Source: Microbacterium murale (lineage in GTDB: Bacteria; Actinomycetota; Actinomycetes; Actinomycetales; Microbacteriaceae). From it: 64,000 bases of DNA. Within the stretch, counting starts at the first letter, position 1; every line of letters begins with the position of its first letter. The notes beneath the pieces were generated by a model. That model was not told the origin of the DNA. It ran no database searches and saw only the letters and a program-made list of their open reading frames with translations. The stretch covers positions 4,030,001 to 4,094,000 of the forward strand of contig NZ_JAUSXK010000001.1 of assembly GCF_030815955.1 (NCBI RefSeq). Direction: 5' to 3'. Both the position numbers and the translations under genes were made by a program. Below, piece after piece: positions 39,225-49,029 of this stretch.

Positions 39225-39564
39225 CGAGGCTCTCTTCTTTCAATCCGCCGGCGAGGACGTGAGCGTGGACGTGGAACACGGTCTGTCCGGCGTTGGCGCC
39301 GGTGTTGAACACAAGACGGAAGTCCCCGTCAGAGTGATCAGCGGCGACCTGAGCGGCGAAGGCGATGAGCTCGGCGAGCAGATCCGGATCGCCTGCTGCG
39401 AGCTCGGTGACGTCGCGGTACTGCTCGGTCTTGGGGATCACGAGCAGATGCACAGGGGCCTGCGGTGCGATGTCGCGAATCGCGAACAGATTTCCCGTGG
39501 ACGCGATGATCTCACCGGGAACGTCACCGTTGAGGATTCGGGTGAAGATCGAGGGTTCCGTCAT
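39217..39564 (-). CDS. HIT-family nucleotide-binding protein
   Basis: A 115-residue histidine-triad protein, a nucleoside phosphoramidate hydrolase or related enzyme. The N-terminus PSIFTRILNGDVPGEIIAST is typical of HINT-like proteins, and the catalytic triad is HVHAHVLAGG at the C-terminus (HxHxH near residues 100-104). ATG at 39564 was chosen for its family-typical beginning. It belongs to the hrcA-dnaJ-rsmE operon and overlaps phoH by eight bases. Confidence 0.95.
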   Translation of the reverse strand: MTEPSIFTRILNGDVPGEIIASTGNLFAIRDIAPQAPVHLLVIPKTEQYRDVTELAAGDPDLLAELIAFAAQVAADHSDGDFRLVFNTGANAGQTVFHVHAHVLAGGLKEESLVA

Positions 39565-39650
39565 GTTTCCCAGTCTACGGGGCGAGGCCGCTCGCACGGC
39601 GAGCACCTGAGGGCTGGACGCCGCGGTGTCCGAGCGCGTGGACGAGAGAA

Positions 39651-40379
39651 CTACCAGCGACCGAGCGCGGCGGACAGTACGGCGATTGCCGCCGGGCCCG
39701 CCGTCGATGTGCGGAGCACGGTCTCGCCGAGACGCACGCGTTCGGCGCCCGCCGCCTCGAACTTCGTGAGCTCCTCAGGTGTGATGCCGCCCTCCGGGCC
39801 GACGACGAGGAGCAGATCCCGTCCGTCGGCTTCCACGTCCGACAGCCGTGCGGTCGCAGTCGGGTCGAGCACCAGCATCCGCTGTCCGTCTGCTCGTGCG
39901 ATGAGCTGCCCCGTCGTCAGCGGCGTCGATACCTCGGGCACCCACGCACGATGCGCCTGCTTCGAAGCCTCCCGTACGATCGCGCCCCACCGCTCACGAC
40001 CCTTGACCGCCTTCGGACCCTCCCAGCGAGAGATGCTCCGTGAAGCCTGCCATGGCACCACCTCGTCGACGCCGAGTTCGCATGCGGCCTGCACCGCGAG
40101 CTCGTCGCGATCGCCCTTGGCGAGAGCCTGCACGAGCACCAGGCGCGTGGACGGCGCCTCGGCATCGAAACGGCTCGTGACCTGGACGTCGACGCGGGTC
40201 GCCGAGACATCCGTCACCGCGCCTTCCAACCACGTGCCGGCGCCGTCGCCGATCGTCACGGTTTCGCCGACTCGCAGCCGACGCACGACTGCCGCGTGCT
40301 TCGCCTCGGCACCGGTCAATGACACGATATCGCCGATCGCCGCTGTGCCGGAGCTCTCCACAAGGAAGTGCAAGGCCAT
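39651..40379 (-). CDS. rsmE: 16S rRNA m3U1498 methyltransferase RsmE
   Basis: A 242-residue SPOUT-family methyltransferase that methylates U1498 in 16S rRNA. The C-terminal knotted region is evident: LLLVVGPEGGITPEELTKF near residues 187-205, and VRLGETVLRTSTAGPAAIAVLSA near 213-235. The middle has QALAKGDRDELAVQAACELGVDEVVPW near 100-126. It starts 14 bases after the dnaJ stop, an order (dnaJ-rsmE) common in actinobacteria. Confidence 0.96.
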   Translation of the reverse strand: MALHFLVESSGTAAIGDIVSLTGAEAKHAAVVRRLRVGETVTIGDGAGTWLEGAVTDVSATRVDVQVTSRFDAEAPSTRLVLVQALAKGDRDELAVQAACELGVDEVVPWQASRSISRWEGPKAVKGRERWGAIVREASKQAHRAWVPEVSTPLTTGQLIARADGQRMLVLDPTATARLSDVEADGRDLLLVVGPEGGITPEELTKFEAAGAERVRLGETVLRTSTAGPAAIAVLSAALGRW

Positions 40380-40393
40380 GCAGTGCCTCCAGA

Positions 40394-41509
40394 TCAGTGG
40401 CGGAACTTGTCCCGCAGCTTCGAGAACAGCCCCTGCTGGAACTGTGCGAGCTGCGGTCCCGCAGCCTTCTGCTTCTTCGCGAAGTCCTCGATCAACGCGC
40501 GCTGCGCCGAATCGAGTTTCGTCGGCGTCACCACCTGCACACCCACCCGGAGGTCGCCGCGCTGAGTGCCCCGCAGCGGCGTGATGCCGCGGCCCTTGAT
40601 CGTGAGGACATCACCCGATTGCACCCCTGGACGGATCTCCAGATCGACGGTGCCGTCGAGACCTTCGATAGCGGTCTCGGTGCCGAGAATCGCGTCCGAC
40701 ATCGAGACTTCGAGTGTCGCGAGCAGGTCGTCGCCGTCGCGGCTGAACGACGCGTGCGGAGACACGGACACCTCGACGTACAGATCTCCGTTCGGGCCGC
40801 CCGCCTTGCCGACCTCGCCGGAGCCGGGCAGCTGCAGGCGCAGGCCCGTCTCCACGCCGGACGGGATGTCGAGCGAGACGGTGCGACGAGAACGCACCCG
40901 GCCCTGACCGCCGCATGTGCCGCACGGGTGCGGGATCGTGGTGCCGTAGCCCTCGCAGCTGCCGCACGGCTGCGACGTGACGACGTTGCCGAGCAGACTG
41001 CGCACCTGGCGCTGCACATGTCCGGTCCCACCGCAGATGTCGCAGGTCACCGGCGACGTGCCCGCCTGTGTGCACGAGCCCTGGCAGGTCTCGCAGAGCA
41101 CCGCTGTGTCGACCTCGATGTCACGGTGCGCGCCGAAGACGACGTCGCCGAGATCGAGCGTCACACGCACCAGCGCGTCCTGGCCTCGCTCGCGACGTGA
41201 GCGCGGACGGCCGCCACGACCGCCGCCCTGCGCCGCCCCGAAGAAGGTCTCGAAGATGTCGCCGAAGCCCCCGAACCCACCGAAGTCGCCGCCGCCTGCG
41301 CCGTCACCACCGCCCATGTCATACCGACGACGCGAATCGTCGTCACTGAGCACGTCGTACGCGTGCGTCACGCTCTTGAATCGTTCGGCCGCGTCATCGC
41401 CCGGATTCACATCCGGGTGCAGCTGCCGAGCGAGCTTCCGATACGCCTTCTTGATCTCGTCCGTCGTCGCGTCACGCGACACCCCGAGAACCTCATAGTG
41501 GTCCGCCAC
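40394..41509 (-). CDS. dnaJ: Molecular chaperone DnaJ (DnaJ2 type)
   Basis: Hsp40 co-chaperone, 371 residues. The J domain has HPD in [13 protein letters not shown] near residues 28-40, then a Gly/Phe-rich stretch ([15 protein letters not shown]). Four zinc repeats follow near 135-200: [24 protein letters not shown] and CGTCGGQG; the first has Cys where Gly is usual. The C-terminal substrate-binding domains end with an FRH tail. GTG at 41509 gives [13 protein letters not shown] at 41515 is possible but sits in the AAAGGTG ribosome binding region. It follows hrcA by 41 bases without grpE or dnaK nearby, marking it as the second actinobacterial DnaJ. Confidence 0.95.
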   Translation of the reverse strand: MADHYEVLGVSRDATTDEIKKAYRKLARQLHPDVNPGDDAAERFKSVTHAYDVLSDDDSRRRYDMGGGDGAGGGDFGGFGGFGDIFETFFGAAQGGGRGGRPRSRRERGQDALVRVTLDLGDVVFGAHRDIEVDTAVLCETCQGSCTQAGTSPVTCDICGGTGHVQRQVRSLLGNVVTSQPCGSCEGYGTTIPHPCGTCGGQGRVRSRRTVSLDIPSGVETGLRLQLPGSGEVGKAGGPNGDLYVEVSVSPHASFSRDGDDLLATLEVSMSDAILGTETAIEGLDGTVDLEIRPGVQSGDVLTIKGRGITPLRGTQRGDLRVGVQVVTPTKLDSAQRALIEDFAKKQKAAGPQLAQFQQGLFSKLRDKFRH

Positions 41510-41550
41510 AATCACCTTTCTGCATGTGCAAGCCGTGGGAACGATCCGCC

Positions 41551-42585
41551 TCAGCGGCTCGTTTCATCTTCATCGAGCATGCGCGACAGGTAACGAGCCA
41601 CAGCCCGCGCCGCCGCAAGATTGCTCGGATAGTCCATCCGCGTCGGGCCCATGACTCCGACGCGCGCGGTGCCGCCCTGGGTCACGTAGTTGCTCGCGAC
41701 GATCGAGGCCTCAGGTAGACCGAACGCCTCGTTCTCGGTGCCGATGCTCGCCGCCAGCCCATGCTCATCTGTGACCATCTCGCTCATGAGGCGCAGCAGT
41801 GTCACCTGCTCTTCGATGGCCGCGAGCAGTGGATGGATGCTGCCTCGGAAGTCCTGTTCGCGACGAGCCAGCGTCGCCGCCCCCGCCATCACCAATCGCT
41901 CCTGACGGAATTCGGCGAGTTCCTCACCGATGATGGCGCCGAGAGCGCGCATGGCCGCATCCGTGCGGTTGCCATCCTGCGCATCGACGAGCAGCTGCAC
42001 GCGATCGGATGCTTCACGCACCGATTGCCCGGTGAGCAGCGCCGACAGGCGGGCGCGCAGCACCGCGACGTCCTCGTCGTCAAGATCGATCGGCAGCCCC
42101 GCGATGCGCTGCGACACACCACCGGCGTCCGTCACCAGCACCACGAGCAGACGGCTCGGGGCGAGTGCGACCACTTCGATATGCGTCAGGTGCGCTCGAG
42201 CGAACGACGGATACTGCGCGAGCGCGACCTGACCGGTGAGCTGCGTGAGCACGCGCACCGTGCGCGCCATCAGATCATCGAGGTCGGCCGGAGCCGTCAG
42301 GAACGACTCGATGGCACTGCGCTGACCCGTAGAAAGCGGTCGCAGCTGTGCGAGATGGTTGACGAAGACTCGATAACCCTTGTCCGTCGGAACACGGCCC
42401 GATGACGTATGCGGAGCGGTGATCAGCTCCTCATCCTCGAGCTGCGCCATGTCGTTGCGAATCGTCGCCGCCGATACGCCGAAGGAGTGCCGATCGACGA
42501 TCGATTTGCTGCCGACGGGCTCGTGCGACTCGACGTAGTCCTGCACGATGGCTCTGAGAACCTGCAGACCGCGTTCACTGACCAT
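41551..42585 (-). CDS. hrcA: Heat-inducible transcription repressor HrcA
   Basis: Represses heat-shock operons by binding CIRCE elements; activity depends on GroEL in studied bacteria. The 344 residues have the winged-helix N-terminus with [27 protein letters not shown] near residues 24-50, then the HrcA core with [24 protein letters not shown] near 52-75 and the C-terminal SMIVASNYV-like segment ([27 protein letters not shown]). The ATG follows GGGAGGGTGTGAC. A CIRCE element lies 16 bases upstream of the ATG, so it is autoregulated. Confidence 0.97.
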   Translation of the reverse strand: MVSERGLQVLRAIVQDYVESHEPVGSKSIVDRHSFGVSAATIRNDMAQLEDEELITAPHTSSGRVPTDKGYRVFVNHLAQLRPLSTGQRSAIESFLTAPADLDDLMARTVRVLTQLTGQVALAQYPSFARAHLTHIEVVALAPSRLLVVLVTDAGGVSQRIAGLPIDLDDEDVAVLRARLSALLTGQSVREASDRVQLLVDAQDGNRTDAAMRALGAIIGEELAEFRQERLVMAGAATLARREQDFRGSIHPLLAAIEEQVTLLRLMSEMVTDEHGLAASIGTENEAFGLPEASIVASNYVTQGGTARVGVMGPTRMDYPSNLAAARAVARYLSRMLDEDETSR

Positions 42586-42600
42586 GTCACACCCTCCCGC

Positions 42601-42632
42601 CTGGCACTCGAATACTCAGAGTGCCAATTCTA
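42601..42632 (-). promoter_or_regulatory. CIRCE operator with hrcA -10 element
   Basis: TGGCACTC (42602-42609), a 9-base spacer and GAGTGCCA (42619-42626) form the CIRCE palindrome (consensus arms TTAGCACTC/GAGTGCTAA). The arms pair perfectly with each other but carry GG/CC in place of the AG/CT of the consensus. On the minus strand TAGAAT (42632-42627) lies directly before it and looks like the hrcA -10, so bound HrcA would block its own transcription. The divergent esterase gene starts only 24 bases away and could be affected too. Confidence 0.85.
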
Positions 42633-42655
42633 CCCCGCACAATACGATGAGAGTC

Positions 42656-44077
42656 ATGAGCGTCGCATCGCAGGTCACCGTTTCCACCGGCACGCTCGAG
42701 GGTTCCCAGGAGAACGGCATCCGGCGCTTCCTCGGCGTCCCCTACGCCGCAGCGCCGTTCGGCGAGAACCGGTTCCGCTCCCCGCAGCCGGTCGCGCCGT
42801 GGGAAGGGGTGCGGGAAGCCACCGTTTTCGGTGCGACGGCGCCTCAGCTTCCCTATCTGGGAGCGATCGGGGAACTGCTCTCAACGGTGAAGATCGAAGG
42901 CGACGACATCCTCACAGTGAACGTGTGGGCACCTGCGGACGCGACGAATGCTCCGGTGGTGCTCTGGATCCACGGCGGAGCTCTGGAGCGGGGCACAGCA
43001 GCCCTCGGCGGGTACGACGGTACGAACTTCGCCCGGGCCGGGATCGTGTTCGCATCGATCAACTACCGCCTCGGCTCGGAGGGCTTCTCCGTGCTCGAAG
43101 GCGCGCCACGCAATCTGGGGCTGCGCGACGCCGCTGCCGGACTCGAATGGGTGCACCGCGAGATCGCCGTCTTCGGCGGGGATCCCGATCGCATCACCGT
43201 GATGGGTGAGTCCGCCGGCGGGGCCATCGTCTCGGGGCTCCTCGCAAGAGACGATTCGCGTGCACTCATCGCTCAGGCCATCATCCAGTCCGGGCCGCTG
43301 GTGGCCCAGCCCTCCGACAAGGCAGGCCGGGTGAGCACGCAGCTCGCCGAACGCCTCGGCGTCCGCGCCGATCGAGACGCATTCGCGTCGCTCACACCGG
43401 AGCAGCTTCTCGACGCCCGTCGCGCCCAGTCCACGGGCTCGACGCCTCTCGGTGGAGCCCCCGGATTCCAGCTCGCCATCGATGCGGAGAGCCTCCCCCG
43501 TTCCCCTCACGAGGTTCTGCCCGAGATCGACACGCCGATCCTCATCGGCACGAACACCGACGAGTACCGGCTGTGGTTCACGCCGGAGGCGCTCACAAGC
43601 ATCGGTCGATTCAAACTGTTCGCTGCACGCCTCGCGCTGAGGATCTCCGGTCGCGCTCAGCGGGCCTACCGATCCGAGTGGCCTCAGGCGACGACCGGTG
43701 AGATCTTCGGACAGCTGGCGACGGACTTCATGCTCCGAGCGCCCGCCAGCCGGATCGCTGCGGCACGCTCTGGACGCACATCGACGTTCGTGTACGAATT
43801 CGCGTGGCAGAGCCCGGTGCGCGACCTCAGGGCCGCCCATGCGCTGGAACTCGGGTTCGTCTTCGATCTCCTCGACGACGCGGAATCGCTCCGTCTTGCC
43901 GGCTCTGATGCGCCAGCCGGCCTCGCCGCAGAGATGAACGGCGCCTGGGTGGCGTTCATCAAGACCGGCGCCCCCGGCTGGCCCGCTTACGGTGAGAAGC
44001 GACTGACACGCGTGTACGACTCCATGAGCACCACTGTCCCCCAACGCCGTACTGCGGGGATGGACCTGCTTCCCTAG
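42656..44077 (+). CDS. Carboxylesterase family protein (type B)
   Basis: A 473-residue alpha/beta-hydrolase of the type-B carboxylesterase/para-nitrobenzyl esterase family. It shows RFLGVPYAAAPFGENRFRSPQ near residues 24-44, the oxyanion-hole region VLWIHGGALERG near 102-113, and the nucleophile elbow VMGESAGGAIVSG near 181-193 with the catalytic Ser. Acidic and His residues expected further on are less certain in reading. The ATG at 42656 was chosen over one nine bases upstream. It has no signal peptide, is divergent from hrcA, and its stop overlaps hemW by four bases on the opposite strand. The substrate is unknown. Confidence 0.9.
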   Translation: MSVASQVTVSTGTLEGSQENGIRRFLGVPYAAAPFGENRFRSPQPVAPWEGVREATVFGATAPQLPYLGAIGELLSTVKIEGDDILTVNVWAPADATNAPVVLWIHGGALERGTAALGGYDGTNFARAGIVFASINYRLGSEGFSVLEGAPRNLGLRDAAAGLEWVHREIAVFGGDPDRITVMGESAGGAIVSGLLARDDSRALIAQAIIQSGPLVAQPSDKAGRVSTQLAERLGVRADRDAFASLTPEQLLDARRAQSTGSTPLGGAPGFQLAIDAESLPRSPHEVLPEIDTPILIGTNTDEYRLWFTPEALTSIGRFKLFAARLALRISGRAQRAYRSEWPQATTGEIFGQLATDFMLRAPASRIAAARSGRTSTFVYEFAWQSPVRDLRAAHALELGFVFDLLDDAESLRLAGSDAPAGLAAEMNGAWVAFIKTGAPGWPAYGEKRLTRVYDSMSTTVPQRRTAGMDLLP

Positions 44078-45291
44078 TCGGTCAGCTCTCGCACGACGGC
44101 ATCGGCCAGCAGTCGTCCGCGCAGCGTGAGGCGTACCCGTCCGCGCAGTGCGGTGGCCCCGTCGATCAAGCCGTCCGCGATGAGGCCGGCCACCCGATCC
44201 CGATTCTGCTCGGGGATATCCGCGATCGCGAGTCCTTCTGCCAGTCTGCTCTCCAGCAGCACACGCTCGAGAAGGTGCGCCTTCGCATCTGGTCGCTCCG
44301 TTCCCGCGGCCGGTGATTCGGATGCCGCGAGCCGCTGCGCATACGCGGCAGGGTGCTTCACGTTCCACCAACGAAGACCGGCGACGTGACTGTGCGCTCC
44401 CGGGCCGAAGCCCCACCAGTCGCTCCCGCGCCAGTAGGCGAGGTTGTGGCGCGAGCGCTGTTCATCACTGCGTGCCCAATTGCTCAGTTCGTACCAGTCG
44501 AACCCTGCAGCGGCGAGGCGCCCGTCGGCGAGCTCGTACATCTCGGCCTGCAGATCATCGTCGGGGGTCGGAACCTCGCCGCGACGGATCTGACGTGCGA
44601 GCTTCGTCCCGTCCTCGATGATCAGCGCGTAAGCCGACACGTGGTCGGAATCCAGAGCGAGCGCGGCGTCCAACGACGCCTCCCAGTCGGTGAGAGACTC
44701 CCCCGGTGCACCGTAGATCAAGTCGACGCTGACGGCGAGCCCGGCGTCCTTCGCCGCGTCGACCGCGGTGCGCACGTTGTCCGGGTGATGCGTGCGGTCG
44801 AGAGCCGCGAGTACATGCGGGACGGCGGACTGCATCCCGACGGACAGCCTCGTGACGCCGGCGTCCGCGAGCGTCCGTGCGACCGCGGGCGTCACCGTGT
44901 CAGGATTCGCTTCGACGGTGATCTCAGCGCCGTCCACTATGCCGAACGCGTCGATCGCACGCTCCAGCATCCTGGCCAGGTCTCCCGCCGGAAGCAGCGT
45001 CGGCGTTCCTCCGCCGAAGAACACCGTGTCCATCGGGCGCAGCGCGCCGGCATCCGACAAAACGTCGCGAGCGAGTGCGATCTCCGACGCGAGTGTCTCG
45101 GCGTAGTCCTCCTGCTTCGCACCGCGGAGTTCACTGGATGTGTACGTGTTGAAGTCGCAGTATCCGCAGCGCACCCGGCAGAACGGGATGTGCAGATACG
45201 CCGAGAACGGCGTGCTCCCGTCGAGCGGCAGATCGACGGGCAGACGACCATCCGAAGGCGCCGGGTCACCGAGCGGCAGAGGCCCCGCCAT
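44074..45291 (-). CDS. hemW: HemW-type radical SAM protein (coproporphyrinogen oxidase-like)
   Basis: A 405-residue radical SAM protein. The [4Fe-4S] motif is CRVRCGYC with C38, C42 and C45 in YLHIPFCRVRCGYCDFNTYTSS. After it come FFGGGTPTLLPAGDLARML near 91-109, VEANPDTVTPAV and RLSVGMQSAVPHVLAALDRTH. HemW is a heme-binding chaperone delivering heme to respiratory enzymes, not the true HemN; the missing fourth cysteine after CxxxCxxC agrees with this. ATG at 45291 follows GGCGGGGTTCTG. It follows the DUF1990 gene by 13 bases in the lepA operon. Confidence 0.94.
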   Translation of the reverse strand: MAGPLPLGDPAPSDGRLPVDLPLDGSTPFSAYLHIPFCRVRCGYCDFNTYTSSELRGAKQEDYAETLASEIALARDVLSDAGALRPMDTVFFGGGTPTLLPAGDLARMLERAIDAFGIVDGAEITVEANPDTVTPAVARTLADAGVTRLSVGMQSAVPHVLAALDRTHHPDNVRTAVDAAKDAGLAVSVDLIYGAPGESLTDWEASLDAALALDSDHVSAYALIIEDGTKLARQIRRGEVPTPDDDLQAEMYELADGRLAAAGFDWYELSNWARSDEQRSRHNLAYWRGSDWWGFGPGAHSHVAGLRWWNVKHPAAYAQRLAASESPAAGTERPDAKAHLLERVLLESRLAEGLAIADIPEQNRDRVAGLIADGLIDGATALRGRVRLTLRGRLLADAVVRELTD

Positions 45292-45304
45292 CAGAACCCC
45301 GCCA

Positions 45305-45958
45305 TCACAGCGGCGTCGCGTAGAGCGGCGAGATCGCACGGAGGTAGCGCGCGAAGAGTTCCTTGCGGCGGCGCTTCACGAGCCCGCGAACCATTCGATA
45401 TGCCAAGGCGTTCGGCGCGTCGAACGCCCGCACCGTGAACCACACCTCGTCGTTGTCCTCGCGCCACTCGATCTCGAACAGCTCTTCACCGCTCACGACA
45501 GAGCCGCCGACCGTACCGAGCACGAAGCCGATCCGGCGGGACTCCTCAGTCACGGAGATGACGCGGAGCTCGGCATCAGCACGCATTCCCGCAACACGGC
45601 CGTGCAGGCGCAAGGTCATGCCCGGCCCCACGAAAGGCACGCCCTCGGCGTCGAAGCGCTGCTCGACCTCACGCGAGCTCGGCGCGATCGGATTGCCTTC
45701 GGCGTCGAAGCTGACGCCGGAATAGGCTGGTCCGGCGGCTGGGCGCACATCTTCGATGCTGAGTCCGGCCGCTCTCTGTGCGGTCCACGACAGCAGAGCG
45801 TCACCGGCAGTGCGGAATCGCTCCTCGCCACTGCCGATTCGCCAGGAGTCCTCGGCCGGAACGCTGCGCTCCGGCGGGTACTGCATCAGGTCAGGGGCAT
45901 GAGTCGCCCCGACGGCGGCATAGTCCACCGTATCGTCTCGGAAAGTCCCGCGCCGCAT
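45305..45958 (-). CDS. DUF1990 family protein
   Basis: A 217-residue protein of the DUF1990 family, of unknown function. It begins MRRGTFRDDTVDYAAVGATH, contains WTAQRAAGLSIEDVRP near residues 69-84, and ends with a basic segment RMVRGLVKRRRKELFARYL near 189-207. The fold is predicted to be START/SRPBCC-like in related proteins, but I infer no activity here. ATG at 45958 fits the family start; GTG at 45994 is an alternative. It lies between lepA and hemW and is probably co-transcribed with both. Confidence 0.75.
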   Translation of the reverse strand: MRRGTFRDDTVDYAAVGATHAPDLMQYPPERSVPAEDSWRIGSGEERFRTAGDALLSWTAQRAAGLSIEDVRPAAGPAYSGVSFDAEGNPIAPSSREVEQRFDAEGVPFVGPGMTLRLHGRVAGMRADAELRVISVTEESRRIGFVLGTVGGSVVSGEELFEIEWREDNDEVWFTVRAFDAPNALAYRMVRGLVKRRRKELFARYLRAISPLYATPL

Positions 45959-46019
45959 GAGTTCCAGCCTACTTCGGGTTACCTGAACGGACACCCCCCG
46001 CGCCGCGGGAGACGAATCG

Positions 46020-47870
46020 CTACTTCTTATCTTTCCCGTCGACGTCGCCGGAGAGCGCAGCGATGAACGCCTCCTGAGGCACCTCGACGCGTCCGACCAT
46101 CTTCATGCGCTTCTTGCCCTCTTTCTGCTTCTCGAGGAGCTTGCGCTTGCGGCTGATGTCACCGCCGTAGCACTTTGCGAGCACATCCTTGCGCAGGGCT
46201 CGGATGGTCTCACGGGCGATGATTCGAGCGCCGATCGCAGCCTGGATCGGCACCTCGAAGTTCTGGCGAGGGATGAGCTTGCGCAGCCGCTCGGCCATCA
46301 GCGTGCCGTAGGCGTACGCCTTGTCGCGGTGCACGATCGCGCTGAACGCGTCGACCTTGTCACCTTGCAGCAGCACATCGACCTTGACGAGATCAGCGTC
46401 CTGCTGGCCGGAGGGCTCGTAGTCGAGGCTGGCGTACCCCTGGGTCTTCGACTTCAGGTGATCGAAGAAGTCGAAGACGATCTCGCCGAGCGGCATGTTG
46501 TAGCGCAGCTCGACGCGCTCCTCGGAGAAGTACTCCATACCCAGCAGCGCGCCGCGGCGCGACTGGCACAGCTCCATGACTGTGCCGACGTAGTCCTTCG
46601 GCAAGAGGATCGCGGCTTTCACCATCGGCTCCGCGACAGAGGCGACACGCCCATCCGGGTACTCACTCGGGTTCGTGACGATGACCTTCTCGCCGGTGTC
46701 GGTCGTGACCTCATAGATCACACTGGGCGCGGTGGTGATGAGGTCGAGATCGAACTCGCGCGTCAACCGTTCCGTGATGATCTCCAGATGAAGGAGTCCG
46801 AGGAACCCGCATCGGAAGCCGAAGCCGAGCGCCACCGACGTCTCGGGCTCGTACACGAGGGATGCGTCGGAGAGCTTCAGCTTGTCGAGTGCTTCACGCA
46901 GTTCCGAATAGTCGCTGCCGTCGATCGGGTACAGCCCCGAGTACACCATCGGCTTCGGGTCGGTGTAACCGGGCAGCGCCTGCGTGGCCCCTCCACGGCT
47001 GGTCGTGACGGTGTCGCCGACCTTCGACTGGCGCACGTCCTTCACGCCGGTGATGAGGTAGCCCACCTCACCGACGCCCAGGCCGCCGGATGGGACGGGC
47101 TCCGGGCTCGAGACACCGATCTCCAAGAGCTCGTGGTTCGCGTGCGTCGACATCATCTGGATGCGCTCACGGGGAGACAGGCTGCCGTCGATCATGCGCA
47201 CGTAGGTCACGACTCCGCGGTACGCGTCATAGACGGAGTCGAAGATCATGGCTCTCGCCGGAGCATCCGCGTCCCCCTTCGGAGCCGGGATGTCTCGTAC
47301 GATCCGGTCGAGCAGCTCTTCGACACCCACGCCGGTCTTGCCCGAGACGCGCAGCACGTCTTCCGGCTGGCCGCCGATGAGGTCTGCGAGCTCCTTGGCG
47401 AACTTGTCAGGGTCAGCAGCAGGCAGATCGATCTTGTTCAGCACCGGGATGATGTGCAGGTCGTTCTCCAGCGCCAAGTACAGGTTCGCCAGCGTCTGCG
47501 CCTCGATTCCCTGTGCCGCATCCACGAGCAGGATGGCGCCCTCGCACGCGGCCAGCGAGCGAGACACCTCGTAAGTGAAGTCGACGTGCCCCGGAGTGTC
47601 GATCATGTTCAGCGCGAACGTCTGGGACTCGTCCTGCCACGGCATCCGCACCGCCTGGCTCTTGATCGTGATCCCACGCTCGCGCTCGATGTCCATGCGG
47701 TCCAGATACTGCGCGCGCATGTCTCGATCGGAGACCACACCGGTGATCTGGAGCATGCGGTCGGCAAGGGTCGACTTGCCGTGATCGATGTGGGCGATGA
47801 TGCAGAAGTTGCGGATCTGCGAAGGCGGCGTCGCGGCAGGCGAGAGCGGAGTGAGAGCGCGTGGGGACAT
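46020..47870 (-). CDS. lepA: Elongation factor 4 (LepA)
   Basis: Translational GTPase thought to act on stalled or back-translocating ribosomes and in assembly. The 616 residues include G1 [15 protein letters not shown] near 26-40, the switch-[11 protein letters not shown] near 60-69, G3 DTPGHVDF near 91-98, NKID in PVLNKIDLP near 145, and the LepA-specific C-terminal [18 protein letters not shown] region near the end. The start [16 protein letters not shown] is at ATG 47870. It heads the lepA-DUF1990-hemW unit and is divergent from the peptide transporter. In relatives lepA often lies near rpsT; here they are 9.4 kb apart. Confidence 0.97.
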   Translation of the reverse strand: MSPRALTPLSPAATPPSQIRNFCIIAHIDHGKSTLADRMLQITGVVSDRDMRAQYLDRMDIERERGITIKSQAVRMPWQDESQTFALNMIDTPGHVDFTYEVSRSLAACEGAILLVDAAQGIEAQTLANLYLALENDLHIIPVLNKIDLPAADPDKFAKELADLIGGQPEDVLRVSGKTGVGVEELLDRIVRDIPAPKGDADAPARAMIFDSVYDAYRGVVTYVRMIDGSLSPRERIQMMSTHANHELLEIGVSSPEPVPSGGLGVGEVGYLITGVKDVRQSKVGDTVTTSRGGATQALPGYTDPKPMVYSGLYPIDGSDYSELREALDKLKLSDASLVYEPETSVALGFGFRCGFLGLLHLEIITERLTREFDLDLITTAPSVIYEVTTDTGEKVIVTNPSEYPDGRVASVAEPMVKAAILLPKDYVGTVMELCQSRRGALLGMEYFSEERVELRYNMPLGEIVFDFFDHLKSKTQGYASLDYEPSGQQDADLVKVDVLLQGDKVDAFSAIVHRDKAYAYGTLMAERLRKLIPRQNFEVPIQAAIGARIIARETIRALRKDVLAKCYGGDISRKRKLLEKQKEGKKRMKMVGRVEVPQEAFIAALSGDVDGKDKK

Positions 47871-48043
47871 GTCTCGACGATTCTACGTTCAGGAGGCCCT
47901 AATCCCCGATTCGGCTTGACGAGTGATAGTCTCCCGAGGTTGCCTTGGTTCAGATCTGTGAGACTGAGTGCCACGAGCGATCCTCCCGATTCAGCGTTGC
48001 GTCGGTGATCCCGAGCGCGTCTGTAAAAGAGAAAGACAAAACC

Positions 48044-49027
48044 TTGATCAAGTATCTCCTCCGCCGTACCCTCGGCTGGCTGTTGATGATCGTGGTCGCG
48101 ACCAACATCACGTACTTCCTGGCTTGGGGATTCCTCAACCCGCGGAACAACTTCGTCGGTCGCAGGCCCCCGCTCAGTGAAGAGCAGATCAACAACCTCC
48201 TCGAGCCGCGCAATCTCAGCGACACCGTGCCGATCCTCGAGCGGTGGTGGAACTGGATCACCGGCATCGTCCTGCGCTGGGACTGGGGAGTGAGCCCGAC
48301 CGGCGGCTCTGTGAACGAACAGGTCGCCTACCGGATGTGGGTCAGCGCGGAGCTCGTGCTCGGCGCCACGATCATCATGACCGTCCTCGGCATCGCGCTC
48401 GGCGTCTACACCGCATCGCGGCAGTACAAGCTCGCGGACCGCATCGGTCAGGCGACCTCGATCATCACGATGAACATCAACGTCATCGTGGCGGCCCTCG
48501 GTCTCGTGCTCCTCGCGATCGCGCTGAACGACTGGCTCGGCGTTCGCGTCTTCTACGTGACCGGTTCCTCCAGCAAGGGCGTGGAAGGATTCTTCCCCGT
48601 CCTGATAGACGCGCTGCAGCATCTCGCCCTGCCGACCATCGGACTCGTTATCGTCGGCTACGCCGGCACGCACTTCCTGCAGCGCTCACTGCTGCTCGAC
48701 AACATCAACGCCGACTACGTGCGCACCGCGCGGGCCAAGGGGCTGACCAAGCAGCAGGCGATCCGCAAGCATGCGCTGCGCACATCCCTCATCCCCGTGG
48801 CCACGCAGGTCGCATTCAGCATCCCCGCCGTCTTCACCGGCGCGGTGCTCACCGAGACGATCTTCGCGTGGAACGGCATGGGCAAGTACTTCATCGAGAC
48901 CATCACGAAGAGCGACATCAACGGCGTCGTCGCCACCGCGGCGTTCGCCGGTCTCCTGACCGCACTCGGAGCCATCCTCTCCGACATCGTGGTCGTCGTT
49001 CTCGATCCCCGAGTGAGGGTGAGCTGA
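48044..49027 (+). CDS. Oligopeptide/dipeptide ABC transporter permease (DppB/OppB type)
   Basis: A 327-residue inner-membrane permease with six hydrophobic segments. The N-terminus KYLLRRTLGWLLMIVVATNITYFLAW precedes a long periplasmic-side loop, and the EAA-type coupling motif is DYVRTARAKGLTKQQAIRKHALRTSLIP near residues 226-253, typical of DppB/OppB. The start is probably TTG at 48044, giving MIKYLLRRTLG; GAGAAAGAC lies upstream. The frame stays open further back without a better start. The N-terminal loop between the first two membrane segments is longer than usual. The next gene starts two bases after the stop. Confidence 0.88.
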   Translation: MIKYLLRRTLGWLLMIVVATNITYFLAWGFLNPRNNFVGRRPPLSEEQINNLLEPRNLSDTVPILERWWNWITGIVLRWDWGVSPTGGSVNEQVAYRMWVSAELVLGATIIMTVLGIALGVYTASRQYKLADRIGQATSIITMNINVIVAALGLVLLAIALNDWLGVRVFYVTGSSSKGVEGFFPVLIDALQHLALPTIGLVIVGYAGTHFLQRSLLLDNINADYVRTARAKGLTKQQAIRKHALRTSLIPVATQVAFSIPAVFTGAVLTETIFAWNGMGKYFIETITKSDINGVVATAAFAGLLTALGAILSDIVVVVLDPRVRVS

Positions 49028-49029
49028 GC

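Noticed and set aside
47916..47932. TTGACG and TAGTCT upstream of the peptide permease as a promoter
   Set aside because: The two hexamers are only five bases apart and neither has a partner at 16-18 bp, so no promoter was called.
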